NCBI GenBank assembly: GCA_046152935.1
Contig: JBJXGB010000111.1
Span: 1-23,962 of the forward strand
Source: CAZMFZ01 sp046152935
GTDB lineage: Bacteria; Bacteroidota; Bacteroidia; Cytophagales; UBA9547
Length of the DNA: 23,962 bases
Direction of reading: 5' to 3'
A program made the position numbers and the translations under genes. The notes below the pieces were generated by a model. It did no database searches, was not told the origin of the DNA, and saw nothing but the letters and a program-made list of their open reading frames with translations. This document shows positions 1 through 7,777 of this stretch, in pieces (the first letter of the stretch is position 1; each line of letters begins with the position of its first letter).

Positions 1-2
1 GT

Positions 3-1682
3 TGGAATAGTTTTGATGTTCCGTTGGTGAGTTTCACTGGGGTCAATAAAAGCAATATCTCTCAGTTTAAGTTTGTAGGCTCTGGCGGAAAAAATGTGCT
101 TATCGACAACTTGTATTTCTGGGATAACTCAGCCACAGTCGATGCTGAAGCCCCAACGGAATTTGTTGCCACCAAAGGTTCAGTTGAGGCCAATAGTGTT
201 GAATTGTTGTTAAATGCTAATGACAACACCAATGTAATCAACTATACGGTTTCTTATAATACCACTACGGTAAATGTGGCGGGTGTAGCTGGCACACAAA
301 AAACTGTTTTGATTGAAGGCTTGATGGCTTCTACAGCTTATACCTTTACAATCACAGCAAAAGATGCTACTGGAAATATGGCTGCCAATACGCTCACTGT
401 AATGGCAACTACAACATCAGTAGTGGTTGTACCTGCCGCCCCAACACCAGCTGCATTGGCAGCTGAAAAAGTGATATCTATATTTAGCGATGCTTTTGTA
501 AGCAGTGCTGGTGGACTGAATGTTAATCCTAGTTGGTCGCAAGCTACTTTGGTTTCTATTGTAACGCTTTCTGGCGGAAATACAGCCTTGGAATACAAAA
601 ATTTTAATTACCAAGGTACTGAATTTTCAAAATTAGATGTGTCGAAGCTGAAATTTTTACATTTGGATTTGTATTCTGCAAATCTGCCTAGCGTAGAAGT
701 ATCAATAATTAGCCCTGGTCAGGAAAACTTTTACAACGTAACCCTTAGTGGAGGTAAGTGGAACAGTGTAGATATAGCTTTGACAAATTATACTGTGCCA
801 GACTTAACTGAAATATTTCAATTAAAAATTGAAAATAAATCAGTATTTGGCAAAACGCTGTTGGTTGACAATATTTACTTCTGGACCGATTTTGTATCTA
901 CAGTAGTAGGACCGCCAGCCAAAGCCAAACCTTCTTTCCCAATTACATTTGAAGATAGCTCAACTGTTAATTATTCAATTAGCGATTTTGCTGGCAATAC
1001 GCTTTCTGGAATAGCAGCCGACCCTGACAATGCAAATAACAAGGTGCTCAAATCGGTGAGATCTCCAAAAGTTTCAGGTTTTGAAGCCTATGCAGGTACT
1101 GTAATTGCCGGAAAAAGTTTTGTAAATCCAATTCGATTTGTTGCTGGCAAAACTAAAATTACAGCTCGTGTTTATTCACCAGATGCAAACACACTTATTG
1201 CGTTGAAAGTAGAAGGAGATGGCACGCCTACCGAGTCTTTAGCTTTAACTACTGCAGTAGGTTGGAACAATTTAACATTCGATTTTGGAACGGCAAAAAC
1301 CGTGGCAGGAATGAAATCTCAGGTTGCACAATTAGACAAAAACTATACTAAATTGGTTATTTTTTATAACTTCTTCGTACCTGGTGCCACACAAGCAGTA
1401 GATAAAACATACTACGTTGATGATATTAATACAGATGCAATATCAACAAGTGTTAAGTCTGGCAACAAAAACAATGAGTTTTCAATTTACCCAAATCCAA
1501 GTGAAGGAGCGTTCTCGGTAGAAAGCACAATAAATGCAACATACGAGATCGTGAATACAAGTGGTGTATTGGTGAAATCTGGCACTTTAGTTGTTGGTGT
1601 AAATAGTATTGCTTCAGATTTACAAAGTGGCATCTATGTGTTAAGAGCCAATGGTACTGTTAAAAAACTAGTCGTTAGATAG
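3..1682 (+). CDS. Secreted multi-module protein with C-terminal T9SS type A sorting domain (5' partial)
   Basis: The frame is open from the left edge (first full codon at base 3), so the gene starts outside the window; the TTG at 24 is an internal Leu codon. Three kinds of module are visible. The end of a beta-sandwich carbohydrate-binding-like module (about 3-130, ending LIDNLYFW) is followed by a fibronectin-III-like domain (about 150-410). A second copy of the same module follows (about 460-890, ending LLVDNIYFW), then a different galactose-binding-like module (about 935-1430, ending YYVDDINTD). The last 70 residues form a T9SS type A sorting domain (FSIYPNPSEGAF ... GIYVLRANG ... KKLVVR). 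By family knowledge such proteins cross the outer membrane through the type IX system and the tail is cleaved. A catalytic domain, perhaps a glycoside hydrolase, may lie upstream, but that is inference. It is monocistronic here and ends just before a strong terminator. Confidence 0.88.
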   Translation, partial: WNSFDVPLVSFTGVNKSNISQFKFVGSGGKNVLIDNLYFWDNSATVDAEAPTEFVATKGSVEANSVELLLNANDNTNVINYTVSYNTTTVNVAGVAGTQKTVLIEGLMASTAYTFTITAKDATGNMAANTLTVMATTTSVVVVPAAPTPAALAAEKVISIFSDAFVSSAGGLNVNPSWSQATLVSIVTLSGGNTALEYKNFNYQGTEFSKLDVSKLKFLHLDLYSANLPSVEVSIISPGQENFYNVTLSGGKWNSVDIALTNYTVPDLTEIFQLKIENKSVFGKTLLVDNIYFWTDFVSTVVGPPAKAKPSFPITFEDSSTVNYSISDFAGNTLSGIAADPDNANNKVLKSVRSPKVSGFEAYAGTVIAGKSFVNPIRFVAGKTKITARVYSPDANTLIALKVEGDGTPTESLALTTAVGWNNLTFDFGTAKTVAGMKSQVAQLDKNYTKLVIFYNFFVPGATQAVDKTYYVDDINTDAISTSVKSGNKNNEFSIYPNPSEGAFSVESTINATYEIVNTSGVLVKSGTLVVGVNSIASDLQSGIYVLRANGTVKKLVVR

Positions 1683-1715
1683 ATTTTTAACATCGCCTCT
1701 CAAAAAGGCAATAAT

Positions 1716-1758
1716 GCAAAAACACCTCCTAGTTAATTGGGAGGTGTTTTTGCGTTTT
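1716..1758 (+). terminator. Rho-independent terminator after the T9SS cargo gene
   Basis: Perfect 14-bp arms (1716-1729, GCAAAAACACCTCC, and 1740-1753) surround a 10-nt loop. A T-rich tail, GTTTTT, follows. The structure begins 33 nt after the stop codon of the secreted protein and should end its transcript. Confidence 0.9.
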
Positions 1759-1759
1759 T

Positions 1760-2161
1760 AATGAGGAATAATTGGTATGGTAAGCAAAAAATAGTTAGAG
1801 ACAAATTTGAAAAATCACCGCAAAAAACAATTGCCAAATATTGGCTGGGTGATGAAGTAATCAATAAAATGCAGCCTCAAAGTACTGGTTACGTACGATT
1901 GCGGCCATATTTGTACTTTTAACTTTACCTTAACATTCGTAATGGAGCCAGCTACTAGCAGATGAATATACTGGCTTTACAGCATTTTTTTCAGTCGTAC
2001 TTTGAAGTGTACGTGGTTACCATCCGCAGTCAATTTATTTCTTGAAAACCAGACTGACCCCACCTATTCTCTTGGGCTATTTTCCTAATCAGTTTGATGG
2101 CGCGCACGCCCATCAACTTGAAGAACACAAATGCCAAGGCGTAGGAATAGAAAACTATCTG
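1760..2161. other. Gene-poor stretch between terminator and SpoIIE gene; no convincing gene
   Basis: This 400-base stretch holds only weak open frames. One plus-strand frame (ATG at 1761, 53 codons, ending 1922) starts directly after the terminator tail with no room for a promoter or leader. A minus-strand frame (end 2030) runs antisense into the SpoIIE gene. Neither shows a recognisable motif. The bases from about 2030 to 2150 are less AT-rich than most gaps in this window and could be a decayed gene fragment, which I cannot identify. Confidence 0.5.
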
Positions 2162-2169
2162 TATATTTG
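2162..2169 (+). promoter_or_regulatory. Candidate Bacteroidota -7 promoter element for the SpoIIE gene
   Basis: TATATTTG matches the TAnnTTTG -7 consensus of the Bacteroidota primary sigma factor. It sits 20 nt before the ATG at 2190. No clear TTTG -33 box is seen at the expected 19-base spacing, so the call rests on one half-site. Confidence 0.4.
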
Positions 2170-2189
2170 AATTTTGAGCGACAAAACAA

Positions 2190-4244
2190 ATGACAGAAAA
2201 GAGGAATCTGAAACGATTGTACATTTTAATTGGCATAATGAGTTGGCTTGGGCTTACCGTTATCGATTCGCCCATTCTTTTTAATGCTTTTATTGAGGCC
2301 GCTTCTTTTTGGGCATCATTTACCAAAAACACTTTTTTGGGCACTCTCACCATTTCGATCCTGCTATTTTATAAACTCGAAATCGACAACAACGAAAAAG
2401 GTACATTAAATGATATGTTTTGGAAACTTTCGGTGTCTGGTTTTGTGATCACATTGTTGCTTACCAGCGATAGCGTAGTACAAGTTTATCTTTCACAAAT
2501 ATGGCCAGAAATCGCATTGGGGCTCGTCTCTATGATAGAACAAGGCATCATTGCCATCACACTTATCTTCATCATTAGCTGTTTTTATGTATTCAAACGC
2601 CTTATTCTATATCAAAAATCTAAGGAAATCTTGTCGCTATGGCGAGTGTTTGAATGCATGATTTATTTAAGCCCGATCTGCAACTATTTCAATTTCTTAC
2701 ACAATGAAGTTGTATTTCAACTTTTGGCTTTGCCTTACATTTTGCTTGCGCTCATACTTTGCTATAATCTGAAGTGGATTGCCTACCTAAATGTAAAGCA
2801 AAAGTGGAAAGATATTGTGTTTCTTTCTATCATCTTAATGCTCACTTTGGTGCTGGCTTGGAATATTATCAATTTTTCGATCGAGCACGCCTTGGTCACC
2901 GACCTTACCAATAATGTGTTAATTATTACGCTATTTACATTTGTAAGCGTCTACAGTTTATTGTCTATTTTGGTTTTACTTTTTAATCTGCCTACCTCCT
3001 CGGTATTTGAGCGAAAGTTTGGTGAAGTAATGCAGTTTCAAAAGCTGAGCAAGTCGGTGCAAATCGGCAAAACAGAAGAGGAAGTTTATCACTTATTAAT
3101 AGAAAGCTGCAGTTCGACTTTGATGGCCACAGGTGCTATTTTAGAGCAATTTGATGAATCGGGAAATACAAAAACAATCATTTACCGCAATTTGGACCAA
3201 GAACGACATCTTGAAATTGCAAATTTCAATCGCTCAAATACGATACAAGTTGGTGTGGATTATTTTTTGGTAGATGATTTGAGCAAATTGTCTAAATACG
3301 ATGAAATTGGCTACATGGGCTATGCTTCTATGCTTATTTTGCCGTTGAGCAGCTTTACTGAAAAGTATGGCAATTTGTATTTATTTTCCGAAATCAAACA
3401 GGGATTTGAGAAAGAAATGATAGAAATTGTGAATACGTATGTGGCGCAAGCCTGTACTTCGATCAGCAATTTAAGGTTGATACAGCAAGCCGTCTCGCAA
3501 GCGAGGTATATGCGAGATCGTGAAATTGCAAAGCGCGTGCAATTAGGATTGTTACCAAGCCAATTACTTAATAATCAATATATTGAGATGGCAGCTGTTT
3601 CGATTTCGGCCGATGAAGTTGGGGGCGATTACTACGATTTCACTACGCTGAGCGACACTCGATTTGTGATAGTAATAGGCGATGTATCGGGCAAAGGCAC
3701 TTCTGCCGCATTTCACATGGCAAAGTTAAAAGGCGTTTTTCATAGCTTGGCAACACTCGATTTGCCAAGTGATACTTTTATGAAACACGCCAATGTAGCA
3801 CTTTCTGCCTGCCTCGACAAGGCCACATTTGTGACACTCAGCCTGTTGGTTTTTGATTTTGAAAAGAAAATGCTGTCTACTTGCAGGGCGGGACATTGCC
3901 CAACGCTGTACTTTCATCAAGATACAAATCAGGTAGAATTTATCGAACAGAAAGGCTTGGGGCTGGCCATCAACCGCAATCATCCCTACTCCATCGATTT
4001 TGATGTAATCGAAATACCATTGAAAAAAGGCGACATCATACTTTTATATACAGATGGCATTACAGAGGCCACCAATGCAGCAGCAGAAGAATTTGGATCT
4101 GAGCGAATATTGCATTTTTTACAAGCAAACAACCAATTTGGCGTTGAAGAGATAAAATCAAACCTATTAAACACTGTGCAAATGCATTGTGGAAGTAAAA
4201 TTAATTTAGACGATTATAGTCTGATGTTGATAAAAGTGAAGTAA
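2190..4244 (+). CDS. Membrane-anchored GAF-SpoIIE (PP2C-type) serine/threonine phosphatase
   Basis: A 684-residue protein in three parts. Residues about 8-270 hold several hydrophobic membrane helices, about seven or eight by eye. A GAF-like sensor region lies at about 285-440. A short coiled linker (REIAKRVQLGLLPSQL) leads into a SpoIIE/RsbU PP2C domain at about 455-684. Metal-site motifs are intact: GGDYYDF (478-484), IGDVSGKG with D498, LLYTDGITEA with D622, and the final DDYSLM pair D674/D675. Family members dephosphorylate anti-sigma-antagonist (STAS) proteins or other phosphoproteins in partner-switching pathways, so this one probably links a membrane or GAF signal to such a switch. No RsbV- or RsbW-like partner lies in the window. 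The ATG at 2190 lies 20 nt after a promoter-like element. The gene converges with the Omp85 gene, leaving 19 nt between stop codons. Confidence 0.88.
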   Translation: MTEKRNLKRLYILIGIMSWLGLTVIDSPILFNAFIEAASFWASFTKNTFLGTLTISILLFYKLEIDNNEKGTLNDMFWKLSVSGFVITLLLTSDSVVQVYLSQIWPEIALGLVSMIEQGIIAITLIFIISCFYVFKRLILYQKSKEILSLWRVFECMIYLSPICNYFNFLHNEVVFQLLALPYILLALILCYNLKWIAYLNVKQKWKDIVFLSIILMLTLVLAWNIINFSIEHALVTDLTNNVLIITLFTFVSVYSLLSILVLLFNLPTSSVFERKFGEVMQFQKLSKSVQIGKTEEEVYHLLIESCSSTLMATGAILEQFDESGNTKTIIYRNLDQERHLEIANFNRSNTIQVGVDYFLVDDLSKLSKYDEIGYMGYASMLILPLSSFTEKYGNLYLFSEIKQGFEKEMIEIVNTYVAQACTSISNLRLIQQAVSQARYMRDREIAKRVQLGLLPSQLLNNQYIEMAAVSISADEVGGDYYDFTTLSDTRFVIVIGDVSGKGTSAAFHMAKLKGVFHSLATLDLPSDTFMKHANVALSACLDKATFVTLSLLVFDFEKKMLSTCRAGHCPTLYFHQDTNQVEFIEQKGLGLAINRNHPYSIDFDVIEIPLKKGDIILLYTDGITEATNAAAEEFGSERILHFLQANNQFGVEEIKSNLLNTVQMHCGSKINLDDYSLMLIKVK

Positions 4245-4263
4245 AAAAAAAGCCTATCTCAAA

Positions 4264-5760
4264 TCAAATATCTGTGCCGATTGCGAAGGCAAAATTGAAC
4301 TTATTTTCGAGATTGTACGAAGTTTCAAATCTTAAAACTGAATTGTAAAAAGTGACAATGTGTATGCCAGCTCCAATGCTGCCCATCAGCCTGTTGCTCA
4401 ACTTTCTGTTGTCGGAAGTAAGCAATGGATAATTGCGAACAGGCTTGTCGTTGAATGCAATTCCATAATCGCTAAATACGGTAAAATACAAATCGACAGG
4501 CATGGTACGAAACTGCCTAATCGGTATGATTTTGCCGAAATTCAACACTTTTGAAAAGAAACGATACCTAGCCGAATTACTTGAAAGTAAAAAATGCTGC
4601 CCATCGACAAGGTACAGTTCATATCCGCGCACAAGATCATTTTGATAACCCAAACCCTTAAAATTCACATAAGGTTGCAGATTGGGGAATGATGTTTTTG
4701 CCTTAAATCTAGTGGCAAAAAAAGTGCGCTTCCCAAGCTGCAGGTACTTTGCGTAAGTAGCTGATAATGAGCTTAATTGCACCGATTCCTGATAAGAAAA
4801 TCCAAGTTGCTCGACAGTTGTACTAAAATAATCGCCTTTGTGAGCATATTGCCTTATGTCTCTTTTATCAATGGTGTAGGTATATTTTGCTTGTAAGTAT
4901 ATTTGCCTTGTATCCCCGTTTAGAAAATAATCTGGATTCAGAAGCGCCACAGTATCAGCAATATAGTTGTTGTTGTAGCTCAATTCGAGCGAATGCGAAG
5001 AAAATATTCGTTGCCTAAAGTTAATCGAAATACCAGTTCTGAAAAATGATCTCAAGAGCGATTCTCTAGGCGATTTTATGAATTCTAGTTTGTTGATATT
5101 GGTTTGAATTGCTAGCGATTTATTGTCAAAATACGCGAAAAAAGGCCTTATACCCCATCTTTGTTTCCTGTCGATATACGGTATTTCATACGATATCTCA
5201 AAATTATTTGTGAAGCCAGTTTGCAATGTCAATCGAAGCGATTCTCGCCTGCCCCTCACATTGTATTGAAACAATTTTGCTCCAATATTTACGCGATTTA
5301 AAGCGGCACCTCGTTGAAAAATCCACTCGTTCAAATTTCGATCGGCAGGCTCCAAAATTAGTTGCGGAATGGTGTACCACTGCTCCTTCACCACAATTTT
5401 TAGATTTTTGACCCTAAAATTATCGGTTTGTTCGAGGCTTACATCTACTGTCACAAATAAATTGGTGTTGAAAACCTTGTTTCTTTCCCATTTCAACAGA
5501 GCATCAATTTTTGAAACTTCGATCGAATCGCCTTCTTTAAAATCTAGTTCTCGCTTGATAATTTGAGGCTTGGTGATGCGATTACCGTCAATCACAATCT
5601 CCTTGATAATAAAAAAATAGACTTTTTTTTCAGGATAAATACTATCAGCAACTGGAGCAATTTGCGCAGCATTTACATTTGCCAACGCAAAAGTTAAAAT
5701 ATTTAAAGTAAAAAAAAAGAATCGAAATATAGAAACTGGAAACTTTGAACGGTAAATCAA
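4264..5760 (-). CDS. Omp85-family outer-membrane protein with one POTRA domain (BamA/TamA-like)
   Basis: From the preferred TTG at 5760 the product is 498 residues. A signal peptide (about 1-32: basic start, long Phe/Leu/Ile core, then ALANVNAAQ) is followed by one POTRA domain (about 50-115, with the IDGNRITKPQIIKREL start). The rest is a beta-barrel rich in alternating aromatic strands. The barrel carries the Omp85 loop-6 motif VRGY (377-380). BamA has five POTRAs, so this short form is better called BamA/TamA-like; its likely role is insertion or export of proteins or lipids at the outer membrane. The frame has no ATG at its 5' end. TTG at 5760 gives a clean signal peptide, while TTG at 5847 (527 residues) adds 29 residues that lie partly in a hairpin. 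Stop codons face the SpoIIE gene. Confidence 0.85.
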   Translation of the reverse strand: MIYRSKFPVSIFRFFFFTLNILTFALANVNAAQIAPVADSIYPEKKVYFFIIKEIVIDGNRITKPQIIKRELDFKEGDSIEVSKIDALLKWERNKVFNTNLFVTVDVSLEQTDNFRVKNLKIVVKEQWYTIPQLILEPADRNLNEWIFQRGAALNRVNIGAKLFQYNVRGRRESLRLTLQTGFTNNFEISYEIPYIDRKQRWGIRPFFAYFDNKSLAIQTNINKLEFIKSPRESLLRSFFRTGISINFRQRIFSSHSLELSYNNNYIADTVALLNPDYFLNGDTRQIYLQAKYTYTIDKRDIRQYAHKGDYFSTTVEQLGFSYQESVQLSSLSATYAKYLQLGKRTFFATRFKAKTSFPNLQPYVNFKGLGYQNDLVRGYELYLVDGQHFLLSSNSARYRFFSKVLNFGKIIPIRQFRTMPVDLYFTVFSDYGIAFNDKPVRNYPLLTSDNRKLSNRLMGSIGAGIHIVTFYNSVLRFETSYNLENKFNFAFAIGTDI

Positions 5761-5827
5761 TGAGAGAAATATAGACTTTAGAGCTGATTTTTGATAAACA
5801 TACGTAAATATTGCCACTTGAAATACT

Positions 5828-5860
5828 TTGCACGATATCTTTGGCAAAGATGTCGTGCAA
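5828..5860. repeat. 15-bp inverted repeat at the 5' end of the Omp85 gene
   Basis: Arms 5828-5842 (TTGCACGATATCTTT) and 5846-5860 (AAAGATGTCGTGCAA) pair over 15 positions with one G/T-type mismatch and a 3-nt spacer. It covers the longest possible TTG start (5847) of the minus-strand Omp85 frame. This argues that the element lies in the leader and translation starts downstream. It may be a regulator site or an mRNA hairpin. Confidence 0.7.
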
Positions 5861-5870
5861 TCACCACCTA

Positions 5871-5899
5871 GTATTTTGATTTATTGCCAATCAAAATAC
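5871..5899. repeat. 11-bp perfect inverted repeat in the omp85-pstA divergent region
   Basis: Arms GTATTTTGATT (5871-5881) and AATCAAAATAC (5889-5899) are perfectly complementary around a 7-nt spacer. The repeat lies 10 bases from the larger inverted repeat, between divergently transcribed genes. A dimeric regulator binding there is plausible but unproven. No T-run follows on either strand, so it does not look like a terminator. Confidence 0.6.
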
Positions 5900-6063
5900 C
5901 GCAATATTATCAATATCGAAATCAGCCTCCAATTATTGCACTACACCGAAATAAACACATTTATTTTTCAAAGAAAATATATTTGCAATCAAAATTAGCA
6001 AGACTATTTCAATTTTTTATGCCATCAATTTGCCTTCATTCATTATTTTCCCAATTCCGTGCT

Positions 6064-6071
6064 TACTTTTG
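6064..6071 (+). promoter_or_regulatory. Candidate -7 promoter element for pstAB
   Basis: TACTTTTG fits the TAnnTTTG consensus of Bacteroidota. It lies 27 nt before the preferred pstA start (6099). A second match, TATATTTG, lies at 5978-5985. Neither has an obvious TTTG box 19 bases upstream. If 6064-6071 is real, the TTG codons at 6030 and 6075 cannot be the pstA start. Confidence 0.4.
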
Positions 6072-6098
6072 CAATTGGTTGAAATAGCAAAAACATTT

Positions 6099-6944
6099 TT
6101 GAAACATCTGGAAGAAAAGTTTTTTAAATTTTTAATGTATCTAAGCACTGCCTTCATTATTGGCTTGCTTTGCTCTGTAATATTGGCTGTCATTTATCGC
6201 GGTTTTACCTCTTTGAGTTGGGAAATGATATCTTCTGTACCAAAAGGAGGCTATTATCTTGGCAAAGAAGGTGGGGTTCTCAATGCCATCGTTGGTTCTC
6301 TTTATTTATCTGTTGGAGCTACTTTTATTGCCATGTTAATGAGTTTGCCGATCGTTTTGTATCTTAATTTGTACTTAAAACATGATTCTAAATTCGCAGC
6401 CACGGTTCGCCTTGCTTTAGATTTGCTATGGGGCGTACCTTCGATTGTATATGGAGCTTTTGGTTTTACACTGATGGTCATAATTGGGCTCAAAACATCG
6501 CTTTTAGCAGGAATTATTACGCTAGCCATCATGATTTTGCCCATCATAGCCCGTGCCATGGATGAAATTATGAGAAATATACCTACTGGTTTGATAGAAG
6601 CATCGTATTCTTTGGGTGCTACCCGATGGGAAACCTCGTTTAAAGTCGTTGTAAAACAGACATTGCCAGCCATTACCACAGCTATGTTGCTAGGTTTTGG
6701 TAGAGCCATTGGCGATGCGGCATCCGTGATATTTACTTCAGGCTATACCGATCGCATTCCAACTTCGATCATGAAACCCGCAGCCTCGCTGCCACTTTCA
6801 ATTTTTTTTCAATTGGGTGCACCTATACCAGAAGTGCAAAATAGGGCGTATGCAGCAGCCGTAATATTAACCGTTATTATATTGATAATCAGCATTATAT
6901 CTCGTTTGCTTTACCGCAAATATGCCAAAAACCAGATTATCTGA
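6099..6944 (+). CDS. pstA: Phosphate ABC transporter permease PstA
   Basis: An integral inner-membrane permease of 281 residues from TTG 6099. It has about six hydrophobic helices and the cytoplasmic EAA loop of binding-protein-dependent permeases (EASYSLGATRW starting near residue 167), which contacts the ATPase. The stretches PKGGYYLGKEGG and WGVPSIVYGAFG are typical of PstA. The start is a judgement: the open frame reaches 6030 and beyond, but residues from LKHLEEKFFKF onward resemble the usual PstA N-terminus, so TTG 6099 is preferred; ATG 6135 would cut into the first helix. The partner permease PstC and binding protein PstS are not adjacent. The pstB ATG follows 13 nt after the stop, so the two are surely co-transcribed. 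Confidence 0.88.
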   Translation: MKHLEEKFFKFLMYLSTAFIIGLLCSVILAVIYRGFTSLSWEMISSVPKGGYYLGKEGGVLNAIVGSLYLSVGATFIAMLMSLPIVLYLNLYLKHDSKFAATVRLALDLLWGVPSIVYGAFGFTLMVIIGLKTSLLAGIITLAIMILPIIARAMDEIMRNIPTGLIEASYSLGATRWETSFKVVVKQTLPAITTAMLLGFGRAIGDAASVIFTSGYTDRIPTSIMKPAASLPLSIFFQLGAPIPEVQNRAYAAAVILTVIILIISIISRLLYRKYAKNQII

Positions 6945-6957
6945 CCACAATTAAGCC

Positions 6958-7713
6958 ATGCCTGCACACATTAAAATAGAAAATCTCAATGTACATTATG
7001 GCGATCGCCATGCGTTGAAAAACATAAATCTGGAAATACCCGACCATAAAGTTACTTGCATAATGGGGCCTTCTGGCTGCGGAAAAACCACCTTGCTCAA
7101 GTGCTTCAACCGATTGATCGATACCTACGACAATGTCACTATTTCTGGTAAATTATTGATTGACTCAGAAAATATTTTTGACAACAATGTCGAAATTACA
7201 CATTTGAGAAAGAAAATGGGCTTGCTTTCGCAGCGTCCATTCCCCTTGCCAATGTCTATCTATGATAATGTGGCTTATGGCCCACGGATTCATGGCCTGA
7301 AAGATAAAACTAAAATTGATGAAATTGTTACTTTTTATTTGAACCAAGCAAGCCTTTGGGACGAGGTAAAAGACCGTCTTCACACGCCAGCCTCTAAACT
7401 GTCGATCGGGCAGCAGCAACGCCTGTGCTTGGCGCGAGGCCTAGCTGTGAAACCAGATATTATTTTGGGCGATGAACCAACCTCTGCCCTCGACCCAATT
7501 TCTAGTAAAAATATTGAAGATAAATTTATTCAACTAAAGAGCGATTATACGGTTGTGATAGTAACTCATAGTTTTGCACAAGCCAAGCGGATAGCAGATT
7601 ATGTAGTTTTTATGTATTTGGGTGAAATAGTAGAACAAGGCGATGCAAAACAAGTTCTCGAAAACCCGAAAGAAGAGCGAACCAAAGAATATGTGTTTGG
7701 CAAAATAAGTTGA
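6958..7713 (+). CDS. pstB: Phosphate ABC transporter ATP-binding protein PstB
   Basis: 251 residues, the normal PstB length. Walker A is GPSGCGKT (37-44), the Q-loop region carries the PstB-type stretch SQRPFPLPMSIYDNVAYG (91-108), and the ABC signature is LSIGQQQR (148-155). Walker B is ILGDEP with D172/E173, the D-loop SALD follows, and the switch His is H204. It hydrolyses ATP to drive phosphate import through the PstA/PstC pore. The signature has Ile in place of the first Gly of LSGGQ, a variant I recall from some PstB subgroups. It lies 13 nt after pstA. There is no phoU downstream; the next gene is unrelated and follows after a 64-nt gap rich in inverted repeats. Confidence 0.95.
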   Translation: MPAHIKIENLNVHYGDRHALKNINLEIPDHKVTCIMGPSGCGKTTLLKCFNRLIDTYDNVTISGKLLIDSENIFDNNVEITHLRKKMGLLSQRPFPLPMSIYDNVAYGPRIHGLKDKTKIDEIVTFYLNQASLWDEVKDRLHTPASKLSIGQQQRLCLARGLAVKPDIILGDEPTSALDPISSKNIEDKFIQLKSDYTVVIVTHSFAQAKRIADYVVFMYLGEIVEQGDAKQVLENPKEERTKEYVFGKIS

Positions 7714-7766
7714 TAATGTAGAACAATTAGCGTTATTTTTGTTAAAATAAGTTGTATTTCTACATT
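7702..7766. repeat. Nested inverted repeats and 11-bp direct repeat after pstB
   Basis: An outer pair, AATGTAGAA (7715-7723) and TTCTACATT (7758-7766), encloses an inner pair, TTATTTT (7733-7739) and AAAATAA (7744-7750). The word AAAATAAGTTG also occurs twice in direct orientation (7702-7712, inside the end of pstB, and 7744-7754). TTTG at 7738-7741 with a 19-nt spacer to TACATTAC (7761-7768) makes a weak promoter candidate for the next gene. No long T-run follows the outer arm, so this is not a standard terminator. Confidence 0.45.
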
Positions 7767-7777
7767 ACTTTTATCCC

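Noticed and set aside
1737..1922. Open frame of about 60 codons directly after the first gene
   Set aside because: Its first codons lie inside the terminator hairpin. From ATG 1761 it has no space for a promoter or leader, and there is no recognisable motif.
2030..2353. Minus-strand 107-codon frame overlapping the SpoIIE start
   Set aside because: Part of it is antisense to a well-supported gene. The remainder shows no family match I recognise, so it may be chance or decayed sequence.
5645..5860. Alternative minus-strand frame upstream of the Omp85 gene, possible frameshift at the 9-A run
   Set aside because: No ATG or better signal peptide appears in the other frames, and the Omp85 frame already gives a good signal peptide from TTG 5760.
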